Positions 1 to 8,566 of a stretch of DNA of 64,000 nt are shown piece after piece. How positions within the stretch are numbered: position 1 is the first letter of the stretch; each line of letters starts with the position of its first letter. Under the pieces are notes generated by a model. It had not been told where the DNA came from and did not search any database. It saw only the letters and a list, made by a program, of their open reading frames with translations. The position numbers and the translations under genes were made by a program. Origin of the DNA: Mucilaginibacter agri (lineage in GTDB: Bacteria > Bacteroidota > Bacteroidia > Sphingobacteriales > Sphingobacteriaceae); the NCBI RefSeq assembly GCF_009928685.1, contig NZ_WWEO01000044.1, positions 434,001 through 498,000 on the forward strand, written 5' to 3'.

Positions 1-861
1 CTGATATTTGAAACTGCTGATACATTTAAATCGGTTTTAAACCGGCCTATTAAAAAAGTGCCTTCATTACGCGATGTAACTATTGCTAATATCTTTTTTG
101 AAAACTCTACCCGTACACGTTTGTCGTTTGAGCTCGCCGAGAAACGCTTATCTGCCGATGTGGTAAACTTTGCAGCCTCGTCATCATCAGTAAGCAAGGG
201 TGAAACCTTGATAGATACTGTAAATAACATCCTGGCCATGAAGGTAGACCTGGTGGTAATGCGCCACCCTTATGCCGGTGCAGGTGTTTTTTTATCTAAA
301 CACGTAAAAGCACAGATAGTAAACGCCGGCGATGGTGCACACGAGCACCCTACCCAAGCATTGCTAGATGCCTTCTCCATTCGCGAAAAATATGGCGATG
401 TAGCCGGTAAAAAAGTAGTAATTGTTGGCGACATCTTACACTCGCGTGTAGCCTTATCAAACATACTTTGCCTTAAACAATTAGGCGCGGAGGTTATGGT
501 TTGCGGTCCGACTACGTTAATCCCGAAATATATCGGCTCGTTAGGTGTTAAAGTTGAGCACGACTTGATCAAAGCCTTAAACTGGTGCGATGTAGCCAAT
601 ATGTTGCGTATACAGTTAGAGCGTCAGGATATTAAGTATTTTCCTTCTCTGCGGGAATATACTATGCTCTACGGCTTAAATAAACAAATACTGGATGGCC
701 TAAATAAAGAGATCACGGTAATGCACCCCGGCCCTATTAACCGCGGCGTGGAGATCACCAGCGACGTAGCCGACAGCAAACAATCGATCATATTAGACCA
801 GGTTGAGAACGGTGTTGCTATTCGTATGGCGGTTTTATATCTATTGGCTGGGCAAGCGTAA
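1..861 (+). CDS. pyrB: Aspartate carbamoyltransferase catalytic subunit, 5' end outside window
   Basis: Condenses carbamoyl phosphate with L-aspartate in the first committed step of pyrimidine synthesis, in the cytoplasm. The reading frame is open from base 1, so the gene begins upstream; about 286 codons are visible and only some 20 N-terminal residues should be missing. The GTG at 58 is internal and not a start. Visible family marks are the carbamoyl-phosphate loop FFENSTRTR at visible residues 32-40, the HPTQALLD segment, and HPGPINRGVEI near the C-terminus, the form found in ATCases that work without a PyrI regulatory chain. The gene ends before a bidirectional terminator shared with the convergent efflux operon. 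In Bacteroidota pyrB often follows pyrR, which would lie off the left edge; that cannot be checked here. Confidence 0.96.
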   Translation: MIFETADTFKSVLNRPIKKVPSLRDVTIANIFFENSTRTRLSFELAEKRLSADVVNFAASSSSVSKGETLIDTVNNILAMKVDLVVMRHPYAGAGVFLSKHVKAQIVNAGDGAHEHPTQALLDAFSIREKYGDVAGKKVVIVGDILHSRVALSNILCLKQLGAEVMVCGPTTLIPKYIGSLGVKVEHDLIKALNWCDVANMLRIQLERQDIKYFPSLREYTMLYGLNKQILDGLNKEITVMHPGPINRGVEITSDVADSKQSIILDQVENGVAIRMAVLYLLAGQA

Positions 862-873
862 GCCCCGGGGAAA

Positions 874-912
874 GAGAATCAAGAATAGAGATACAAGAAT
901 CAAGATTCAATC
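874..912. repeat. Dispersed GAATCAAGA-type intergenic repeat, copy 1
   Basis: The short spacer after pyrB contains two GAATCAAGA units (around 877 and 897) joined by AATAGAGATACAA. Related unit clusters occur at 39345-39420, 42648-42684 and 49383-49407, always between genes. Confidence 0.6.
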
Positions 913-941
913 AAACTAAAAATTTATTCTTCTAATTACAA

Positions 942-976
942 AAAAGCCCTGTAAATTAAACATTTACAGGGCTTTT
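942..976. terminator. Bidirectional intrinsic terminator
   Basis: A perfect 15-bp stem (942-956 with 962-976) around the loop TAAAC, with A-run and T-run ends built into the stem. It lies between convergent pyrB and the efflux adaptor gene and can end transcription from both sides. Confidence 0.9.
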
Positions 977-996
977 CTAATAAACAGGTGTTAATA

Positions 997-2184
997 TTAT
1001 TCGCTGGTACCTTTGTCGTCATCTTTGCTGGCAGGCTTGTCTCTAAGTGGCATGCCATCTCTAATTTCGTCGGTGGCTTTTGTTAAAACCTTGTCGCCCA
1101 CTTTTATACCTTTTCCAAATATTTCGATATTACCCTTACCGTCTTCGAGGCCCGGTTTAACATCAACCCATTTAGCATGGTGGTTGCTATCAACTGTTAC
1201 AATAAACACTTTCTCGGTAGATTTTACAACGGCTGCCGTAGGCACTATAAAGCTGCTATCGCGAGAAGGTAGCGGCACGTTTACTTCGGCAGACATACCT
1301 GGTAACAATTTCTTGTCTTTGTTGTAAACATCCATCTCCAAATGCTCAGAACGTAAACGGGCATCAAGCGCTCCTGCTAAACGTACTATTTTAGCTTTAA
1401 AGGTTTCGTTAGGCATAGATCGCACCGTAAACTCAACTTCATCTTTATTACTCAAACCTGCGGTGTATGCTTCTGGGATAGATACTATTAAACGCATTTT
1501 GCTTTGTTGCTGTAAAACTAACACAGGCAATGTTGAGCCACTGCCACTTGGGCCAACATAAGCACCAATGTTTACGTTACGTGCAGTAATTACGCCATCA
1601 AAAGGAGCACGGATAACCAAGTACTCCAAGTTAGCGCTAACTTGTTTGTAGAATGATTTAGCTGCCTCGATGTTAGCGTAATCAGCATCCTTTTTAGCAG
1701 CCGCCTGGTCAACATCGTTTTGGGCGATAGTACCGGGCACTTTAGCTGTATTAACCAAACGATCGTAGTTTGATTTGCTTGCGGCATAAGCAGCTGTTTG
1801 TTGTGCTATACGCGCTTTTGCCTCTGCTAGCTGAGAGTTAATCTCAGGTGCTTCAAGCGTCATTAAAACCTGGCCTGTATGCACTTCAGAACCAACATCT
1901 ACCTTTAATTCTTTTACATAGCTGGCAACCTTTGCGTAAAGGTCTACCTGTTGGTATGGTTGCAACTCGCCGGGAACCTGAATGTTGGAAGTTACTTTAC
2001 CTTTCTGCAGGTCTACAGTTTCAACAACCGGGTTATCAACCGCCTGCTCCTGTTGCTCGGCAGCCTGGTCTTCTTTTTCCTTTTCTTTTTTATCGCCGCA
2101 GCTGCTTAAAATTAAGCCACATGCTACCAAAGCAACTACAGCTTTTGATAAATTAACCGGCATTTTTAACGTGATAGTTTTCAT
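997..2184 (-). CDS. RND efflux periplasmic adaptor subunit (membrane fusion protein), lipoprotein
   Basis: Links the inner-membrane RND pump to the outer-membrane channel. The 395-residue protein starts with a lipoprotein signal whose lipobox LSSC places the acylated Cys at residue 29, followed by a charged linker rich in Lys and Glu. The HlyD-type barrel-sandwich hybrid (about residues 75-210) is split by an Ala/Gln-rich helical hairpin, and beta-barrel and membrane-proximal domains follow. It is the last gene of a three-gene operon, 43 nt after the permease, and ends at the terminator at 942-976. The substrate cannot be read from sequence; the family covers solvents, dyes and drugs. Confidence 0.93.
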   Translation of the reverse strand: MKTITLKMPVNLSKAVVALVACGLILSSCGDKKEKEKEDQAAEQQEQAVDNPVVETVDLQKGKVTSNIQVPGELQPYQQVDLYAKVASYVKELKVDVGSEVHTGQVLMTLEAPEINSQLAEAKARIAQQTAAYAASKSNYDRLVNTAKVPGTIAQNDVDQAAAKKDADYANIEAAKSFYKQVSANLEYLVIRAPFDGVITARNVNIGAYVGPSGSGSTLPVLVLQQQSKMRLIVSIPEAYTAGLSNKDEVEFTVRSMPNETFKAKIVRLAGALDARLRSEHLEMDVYNKDKKLLPGMSAEVNVPLPSRDSSFIVPTAAVVKSTEKVFIVTVDSNHHAKWVDVKPGLEDGKGNIEIFGKGIKVGDKVLTKATDEIRDGMPLRDKPASKDDDKGTSE

Positions 2185-2227
2185 TGTGTATTTCTTACTG
2201 ATATGTATCAGGTATCAATTCTGTTAG

Positions 2228-5200
2228 TTATTGTATTTCTATTAAACGCTGATCGTTATCGCCTTGCTGGGTGTGTTTCAATGGCACATAAAATTTGCTT
2301 TCTTTATCTTCCGGATCTAACGATACAGAATCAGTAGCCGCGTTGCCTTGTACCCATGCAAAAATTAATGGCAGTACTAACAATGCTGCAAAAGTTGATG
2401 CAAATAAACCACCGATAACCGCGCGTCCCAGTGGTGAAGTTTGGTCACCACCTTCACCCAAGCCAGAGGCCATTGGGATCATACCCACCATCATGGCCAA
2501 ACTGGTCATAAGGATTGGTCTTAAACGAAGAGTTGCAGCTTCACGGGCGGCCTTAAGCGCGTTGCCGTTGAATTTACGTATTTCTTCAGCATTTGATATC
2601 AACAATACCGAGTTGGATATAGATACCCCTACCGACATGATCATACCCATGTACGACTGCAAGTTTAGCGTTGAGCCGGTTATTTTAACCAACAGTAACG
2701 AACCAAATAATACCGCCGGCACTGTCGACAATACAACCAAAGCCACCTTAAACGATTGGAAGTTTGCAGTAAGCATCAGGAATATCACAATAATTGCAAC
2801 CAACAAACCTCCTTGTAAGCTACCCAACGTATCATCCAAAGTTTGAGTTAAACCGCGTGGCTGTACCGTTAAACCACGAGGCAGTTCGCCTAACGATTTA
2901 ATTACTTTCTTTAAATCATCTGCAGCAGTACCCAAATCTTTTTTATGAAGGTTAGCTGTTACAGTAACCATTGGTATAGCTCCGATATCATCGTCCTCGC
3001 CATAAGTTGTACCCATTTTAACATCGGCAACATCACCTAATACAGGTCGTGGCTGATTGGCCATAATAGGAATCTCTTTGATGGCATTAATGTCAGACAT
3101 CTGATACTCAGGAACCTGTACTTGCACGTTATAGCTCAATCCAACCTTTTCATCCAGCCAAACGTTTTTGTCGGTAAACCTTGATGATGATGTGGCTGCA
3201 ATTAACGAACGTGAAACATCGCTTAGTGATAATCCCAGTTGAGCAGCGCGCACGCGGTCGATGTTAATATTGATAGCCGGATACTTTACAGCCTGGCCTA
3301 ATTGCACATCGCGCATGTAATCTATCTGTTTAAGCTTATTTAATATTTTGTAAGCGTAAACAATGTTCTGCTTTTTGTTTTTACCCATAATGGCCACCTC
3401 AACAGGAGTTGGCGAACCCTGGCTCAGAATTTTATCCGTTAAATCGATAGGTTCGAAAGACAATGACACACCGGGCTGTTCTTTAGCCATTCGTGCTCTA
3501 AACTTCTCTTTAAAATCATCCAGATTTACTTTATAGTCTTCGGCAAGGTTAACTTGTAGTACGGCTTCCTGTGGGCCGGCCATAAACAAATAGATTGGAC
3601 TAGTTGAAAACTGCGAAGGGTGCTGACCAACAAAGGCGGATGTAACCTGAATGTTTTTTCGGCCCACCATATCGTTCAACATGTGCAGCGTTTTAACCAC
3701 AACCGCTTCGGTACGCTCTAAACGGGTACCATCAGCGGCACGCAATCTCACCTGGAAAGTACCGGAGTTTACCTTCGGCAAAACATCCCGTCCGGTAATA
3801 CTGAGGATTAGAAAGGCCAGGCCTAACGCACCAACCACGTAAGCAATTGAAATCAGCTTACGGGCTTTCATCATGCCATCCATCAGGTTCAGATATTTAG
3901 CTCTAAACTTATCGAAGCCACCACCACTTTTGGCATGTTCTTCTATGAGTCTTAGCTCTTCTTCCTTCTGAGCTGCTTTGTCACCTTCGTCTTCCATAGC
4001 ATAATCCGCTTTCTCATGCTTGTTCACCATTATCCAGTTGGCCATTACCGGTACAAACGTTTGTGCCAACAAGTATGAGGTGATCATAGAGAAACCAATA
4101 GCTAGTGCCAACGGCAAGAATAATGCACCCGGAATGCCCGTCATAGTAAAGGCCGGTGCAAACACCGCCAGGATACAGAACAGAATCAGCAACTTAGGGA
4201 ACGCGATTTCCTTACAGGCATCCCAAATAGCCAGGGCCTTGGGTTTCCCCATATCAAAGTGCTGGTGAATATTCTCGATCGTCACCGTCGACTCATCTAC
4301 CAATACTCCGATAGCGAGCGACAAGCCGCTCAACGTCATGATATTAATAGTTTGGTGGAACAGTGACAAAAAGAGAATACCAGAAATAATAGATGTAGGG
4401 ATCGTTAAAATTACAATAAGTGCCCCTCTCCGGTCTCCCAAAAACAGTAAAACCATTAAACCGGTTAGTACGGCACCTATTGTACCTTCTTCGGCTAAAC
4501 TTTTAACCGCATTAATAACATATACAGATTGGTCAAACTCATAAGATAGTTTAACATCATCTGGCAATAAGGCTTGAAAACGAGGAATTGCCTTTTTTAA
4601 ATTTTGAACTACTTCCCAGGTAGACGCATCTGCCGATTTAGTGATAGGCAGGTATACTGAACGTTTTCCATTAATTAAGGCATAGCTGCTAGTGATGTCG
4701 GCACCGTCTTCAACTGTACCCACATCGCGTAAAAATATTGTTTGGATTCCATTCCGATAAATTGGAATATTTCCAAAATCAGGAATCTTTTTAATAGAGG
4801 TATTTGCCGGCGTTACATAGTTAAAATCGCCTATACGAACGTTACCTGCCGGTGTGTTTTGGTTATTATCACGAATGGCCGCCACAATTTGATCGGGCGT
4901 TAAGTTATGCGAACGTAAAAGTTGAGGATCAACCTTAACAACTACTGTACGGGTGTTACCACCGAACGGTGCCGGTGCAACCAGACCGGGGATTGATGTA
5001 AACGATGAACGCACATAGATGTTGGCCATATCCAACAACTCATTATTAGTGCGGGTTGGGCTGCTCAATACCAATTGCCCGACAGGCAAGGTAGAGGCAT
5101 CAAAACGGAGGATGAAGGGTGGCTGAGTTCCGGGTGGAAAAATAGCCTGAGCCCTGTTGGTATAGGCCGTCACCTCCGCGGCGGCCTGGGCCATATTGGT

Positions 5201-5494
5201 ACCCTGGTAAAAAGTTAATTTAATTAATGTTAAACCTGTAATGTTACGAGTCTCGATGCTTTTTACACCAGATACGTAAAGAAGTAAGTTAACGTATTGT
5301 TTACCAAAGTATGATTCCATCTGATCGGCAGTATAACCACCAAACGGATGCGAAACGTAAATTACCGGAAGATTAAGATCCGGGAAAATGTCAATCTTGA
5401 TACTGCGTACCGCATTGATACCGAAGAAGAACAAACCGGCCACAATAACCAATACTGTAATTGGCCTTTGCAAAGCGCCTTTTATCATTCCCAT
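2228..5494 (-). CDS. RND efflux transporter permease subunit
   Basis: Proton-driven inner-membrane pump of a tripartite efflux system; 1088 residues, the usual size, with the classic layout of TM1, porter loop, TM2-6, second porter loop and TM7-12. The TM4 proton-relay motif reads LVDEST (D400, E401) where AcrB has an Asp-Asp pair, and the TM10 segment GVSISNSVLL has Ser where AcrB has its relay Lys. This places it in an atypical HAE1-like subgroup common in environmental Bacteroidota and Acidobacteria, not among classical AcrB proteins. It lies 8 nt after the TolC-like gene and 43 nt before the adaptor. The C-terminal tail is hydrophilic and ends in LIEIQ. Confidence 0.95.
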   Translation of the reverse strand: MGMIKGALQRPITVLVIVAGLFFFGINAVRSIKIDIFPDLNLPVIYVSHPFGGYTADQMESYFGKQYVNLLLYVSGVKSIETRNITGLTLIKLTFYQGTNMAQAAAEVTAYTNRAQAIFPPGTQPPFILRFDASTLPVGQLVLSSPTRTNNELLDMANIYVRSSFTSIPGLVAPAPFGGNTRTVVVKVDPQLLRSHNLTPDQIVAAIRDNNQNTPAGNVRIGDFNYVTPANTSIKKIPDFGNIPIYRNGIQTIFLRDVGTVEDGADITSSYALINGKRSVYLPITKSADASTWEVVQNLKKAIPRFQALLPDDVKLSYEFDQSVYVINAVKSLAEEGTIGAVLTGLMVLLFLGDRRGALIVILTIPTSIISGILFLSLFHQTINIMTLSGLSLAIGVLVDESTVTIENIHQHFDMGKPKALAIWDACKEIAFPKLLILFCILAVFAPAFTMTGIPGALFLPLALAIGFSMITSYLLAQTFVPVMANWIMVNKHEKADYAMEDEGDKAAQKEEELRLIEEHAKSGGGFDKFRAKYLNLMDGMMKARKLISIAYVVGALGLAFLILSITGRDVLPKVNSGTFQVRLRAADGTRLERTEAVVVKTLHMLNDMVGRKNIQVTSAFVGQHPSQFSTSPIYLFMAGPQEAVLQVNLAEDYKVNLDDFKEKFRARMAKEQPGVSLSFEPIDLTDKILSQGSPTPVEVAIMGKNKKQNIVYAYKILNKLKQIDYMRDVQLGQAVKYPAININIDRVRAAQLGLSLSDVSRSLIAATSSSRFTDKNVWLDEKVGLSYNVQVQVPEYQMSDINAIKEIPIMANQPRPVLGDVADVKMGTTYGEDDDIGAIPMVTVTANLHKKDLGTAADDLKKVIKSLGELPRGLTVQPRGLTQTLDDTLGSLQGGLLVAIIVIFLMLTANFQSFKVALVVLSTVPAVLFGSLLLVKITGSTLNLQSYMGMIMSVGVSISNSVLLISNAEEIRKFNGNALKAAREAATLRLRPILMTSLAMMVGMIPMASGLGEGGDQTSPLGRAVIGGLFASTFAALLVLPLIFAWVQGNAATDSVSLDPEDKESKFYVPLKHTQQGDNDQRLIEIQ

Positions 5495-5502
5495 CTTTTA
5501 TA

Positions 5503-6909
5503 TTATTGTAAGTTGTTTATAAATATTCCAAAATCGCCAGCCGCGGCCGCTTTTAGCAGCACTGCCTGCCAAACATTATTGTAGGCAATATCGCGGTCTA
5601 TCTGTGCACGGTTTAAATTAAACAAGGCTGTTGTAAAGTCTACAATGCTCGATAAACCGTTTCTGTAAAGCGTCCCCTTTTGTAAATAAGCATCGCTTGC
5701 CGCTTTTACACCAATAGGTGCCTCACGGTAATTCTTTAGTGAGTTATCAATTCGTGTTTCGGCTAATGCCTGTTGTGCCTGTAGTTGTTGGCTGATTAGA
5801 TTATAATCGTCCTGGTATTGCAACGAAGTATACTTCTGCGATTTAACCTGGTAATGCGTTCTGAATAAGCTGGTAAAATTCCAGTTTACGCCGATGCCCA
5901 ATAGGTAATTGAAGCGGGTTGGGTCAACGCCCGAACCGTAATTATCATTGTAAATATTAGGCGCGTTAGCAGTTACGCCCGGCGAGAAGCCCGAGCCCCT
6001 GCCTTGAAATGTGCCGAAGAAGCTAAATGTAGGCATAGCCATTTTGCCAAGGTATTTCGCCTGGTTATCGCTTACACGCACACGGCTTTGGTAATATTGT
6101 AGTAATGGATGATTCTCTAATGAAACAGTCGACTGGGGATTTGTGTTGGCAGGTACCCCGGTTACAAAAATACTATCGAGCACAAATTGCTGTGTTGGTT
6201 CGCCCAGATACTGTGCCAATTGGTTATTTCTGTCTTGTGCAGTTTGCTGCGCATTTACCAGTGCTATTTTGGCATTAGATACTTCCGAGTTGGCTAATGA
6301 TGAATCTACGCCGGCATTTAAACCGTTGCTCACACGGGCAACAACAACACGGCGAAGTTCTTGAGCGCGGTCCAGGTTATCTTGCTGAGATTTTACGATG
6401 CGTTGCGCAGCCAATAAATTAAGATAGGCAGCAGCAATACGCACCTTGTGTTGAAATAATTCCTGATTGTAGTCATTTTGATCGCGGACTACAATATTTT
6501 TCTGAACGTTAATCCTTTCAACAGAACGTCCGAAGGCAAAAAAGTCCCAATCCACATTGGTAAGATAGAGAGCGCCAAAGGCGGCGTTCCAGTTTTGGCT
6601 TGCGAGAGCCGGGCCCGATGAGGCCACACTTCCTCCGCGGTAACCATAAAGGGGGCCGTTTGTACCATTAATGGTACCATAGTCTTGCTGACCGGAGAAA
6701 TTTAAGTTAGGAAGATACTCGGTACGGGTTTCCGACAGGTAAGCTTTTGAAGCATTCAGCTGGTTAGCCTTTGCTTTGATGGCGGGATAATTATCCAAAC
6801 CAATTTTTACTGCCTCCTGCATACTCAGCGTTTGCTGGGCATATCCGTTTACCGTAGCAAAAACACTAAATAATGATGTGATGCTATAGAAAGCAAATTT
6901 ATTTAACAT
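5503..6909 (-). CDS. TolC family outer-membrane efflux channel
   Basis: Outer-membrane exit duct for the RND pump encoded downstream. The 468-residue protein has a Sec signal ending near VNGYAQ (about residue 25) and the two long Ala/Gln/Asn-rich helical repeats typical of TolC proteins, with an N-terminal TLSMQEAVKIGLDNYP opening that matches the family. The ATG at 6909 is 22 nt downstream of an exact -7 promoter box (6932-6939). First gene of the operon channel, permease, adaptor. No TetR- or MarR-type regulator gene lies beside it. Confidence 0.94.
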   Translation of the reverse strand: MLNKFAFYSITSLFSVFATVNGYAQQTLSMQEAVKIGLDNYPAIKAKANQLNASKAYLSETRTEYLPNLNFSGQQDYGTINGTNGPLYGYRGGSVASSGPALASQNWNAAFGALYLTNVDWDFFAFGRSVERINVQKNIVVRDQNDYNQELFQHKVRIAAAYLNLLAAQRIVKSQQDNLDRAQELRRVVVARVSNGLNAGVDSSLANSEVSNAKIALVNAQQTAQDRNNQLAQYLGEPTQQFVLDSIFVTGVPANTNPQSTVSLENHPLLQYYQSRVRVSDNQAKYLGKMAMPTFSFFGTFQGRGSGFSPGVTANAPNIYNDNYGSGVDPTRFNYLLGIGVNWNFTSLFRTHYQVKSQKYTSLQYQDDYNLISQQLQAQQALAETRIDNSLKNYREAPIGVKAASDAYLQKGTLYRNGLSSIVDFTTALFNLNRAQIDRDIAYNNVWQAVLLKAAAAGDFGIFINNLQ

Positions 6910-6931
6910 GGGGTAACGTATATGATATGTG

Positions 6932-6939
6932 CAAATCTA
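6932..6939 (-). promoter_or_regulatory. Bacteroidota -7 promoter box of the efflux operon
   Basis: Reads TAGATTTG on the minus strand, an exact match to TAnnTTTG, 22 nt before the ATG of the TolC-like gene. No clear TTTG -33 element is seen. Confidence 0.55.
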
Positions 6940-7105
6940 AATCTTAATGACTCCATATTTTGTAATAAACTTGTTTCTTGGCTACAATTATTACAATTAC
7001 ATTGTCACATTATGTATCTAATTACTCAATATTTCAGTTTCACATACTAATAAGTCATTATTTTATTGTGCGCTTGATAAACTTATAATAATAGTTAAAT
7101 ATTTA

Positions 7106-8389
7106 TCAGACCCTTAGAATGCTTTCTGCTGCCTTTTTTCCACTAGTCAAAGCTGCTTCTACAGTACCCATTGATGGCCCTGAGTAAAGGTATTCCCCCG
7201 CAAAAAACAACTTATTGTCAATGGAATTATTTAGTACCTCTCTTGCTTTAACAGAGGTTGTTGTATCATAAGCATAGGAACCCCGCGTGTATTCATCGAC
7301 CGTCCAGTTTACAACGTAGTGAGCAACCAACTTACTTTCTATCTCCTCATAACTGATCCCGAAAATATTGGACAATGCTTTTATAGCATACTCAAATAAC
7401 TCCTCATCTGGTGCATGCTCATATTCTTTGGCAACCGGCCCGCCTAACCAGCCGGTTAAAATTGGCTGATGCTTGGGAACCTGTGTCCACCATGTAGGAA
7501 TTCGTTCTTCGGAAAGTATAAATCCCATATTCGACAAATCATGCCCTCCTATTTGCTCCCAAAATACCTCATCAAACTTCAGCAACACCTTAACTATTGC
7601 GCCGAAGCCAATTTGTTGTAAAGCAAATTGATGCTCCTTAATCGACGGCTTAATTTCAATAGCACCCGGATTGCCGGCAGGCAATTGTAATATGCCTAAC
7701 GGTAGTGCAATTAATACCTTATCGGCTTCGTAAACGCTTCCATTTATCGCTGTAACCGTGCCCGTGCTATGGTCTACACTTTTCACTGCCGATTCAAATT
7801 GAATCGCACCGCCATGATTTTCAATTTCCTTTACCAGATAATCGATCATAAGACCATAGCCGCCTTCTAACCTATGCTGCGCACCATTATCTTCGTTCTG
7901 CCATTCTTCGCGCAGGGCGAATGCGCTTGCCTTATCAGGGTTGGCGCTATCATAACCGGCAACAAATCTCAATACAGATTTCTTAAGCGGCTGATATTTT
8001 TCGTGGGGGAAATAATCCTGCAAAAAACTACTGATACTAAGATCCTCTTTCAGCTGATTAAGGCAATCCATTAGTTTATCCCAACCATCCATTTCCTCAT
8101 CTCCCACCGAAAATTTGCCATCTCTAAAATGCCACATTTCGCCGCCAGCATGATTGTATTTAATACCAGCCTTATCTAATAGCTCCAGCGTTACGGGCAA
8201 ATCACCATGTATAAATTCGGCACCTAATTCGATATGTCCCACCGCATCATCACTAACGGTATGAATTCGCCCACCGGCTCGATTTCGGGCTTCTAAAACA
8301 AGTACTTTTTTACCTGCCTGGGTTAACAAACGCGCCGCCATTAACCCGGCTGCACCTGCACCTATAATTATTATGTCAGCATTTTTCAT
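7106..8389 (-). CDS. Flavin-containing amine oxidoreductase (monoamine oxidase family)
   Basis: FAD enzyme that likely oxidises an amine to an imine with release of H2O2. The 427-residue protein opens with the Rossmann fingerprint GAGAAG (residues 10-15), followed by LEARNRAGGRIHT, the second FAD contact of amine oxidases. The C-terminal FAD motif AGEYLYSGPSMGTVEAAL is present. No signal peptide or C-terminal anchor is visible, so it should be cytoplasmic. It stands alone: the efflux operon lies downstream and the GH2 gene upstream is closed by a terminator. The substrate is unknown; polyamine, tyramine or carotenoid-type chemistry are all possible within this superfamily. Confidence 0.88.
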   Translation of the reverse strand: MKNADIIIIGAGAAGLMAARLLTQAGKKVLVLEARNRAGGRIHTVSDDAVGHIELGAEFIHGDLPVTLELLDKAGIKYNHAGGEMWHFRDGKFSVGDEEMDGWDKLMDCLNQLKEDLSISSFLQDYFPHEKYQPLKKSVLRFVAGYDSANPDKASAFALREEWQNEDNGAQHRLEGGYGLMIDYLVKEIENHGGAIQFESAVKSVDHSTGTVTAINGSVYEADKVLIALPLGILQLPAGNPGAIEIKPSIKEHQFALQQIGFGAIVKVLLKFDEVFWEQIGGHDLSNMGFILSEERIPTWWTQVPKHQPILTGWLGGPVAKEYEHAPDEELFEYAIKALSNIFGISYEEIESKLVAHYVVNWTVDEYTRGSYAYDTTTSVKAREVLNNSIDNKLFFAGEYLYSGPSMGTVEAALTSGKKAAESILRV

Positions 8390-8508
8390 AGAATGGAATA
8401 CAGAATCAAGATAGCTGCAATATAGTTAGACAATTGTTTAAAATAATAAATGTACAGCGAACGTATGCGACAACAGACCGTTTAAAACAGACAAAAAAAC
8501 AATAAAAA

Positions 8509-8537
8509 AAGCCGCCCTGAAAACTTCGGGACGGCTT
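8509..8537 (-). terminator. Intrinsic terminator after the GH2 gene
   Basis: 13-nt arms (8509-8521 with 8525-8537, one mismatch and one G-T wobble), followed on the minus strand by a run of T (A-run at 8504-8510). It ends the surface locus before the amine oxidase gene. Confidence 0.8.
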
Positions 8538-8566
8538 GGTCTTAGAGAGATTGATTGATTTGGTTT

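Noticed and set aside
270..599. Open frame on the minus strand inside pyrB
   Set aside because: It lies entirely within a strongly supported gene, has no family resemblance and shows the codon bias of a shadow frame.
2295..2846. 183-codon plus-strand frame opposite the RND permease
   Set aside because: Overlaps the conserved permease C-terminal half; no independent support.
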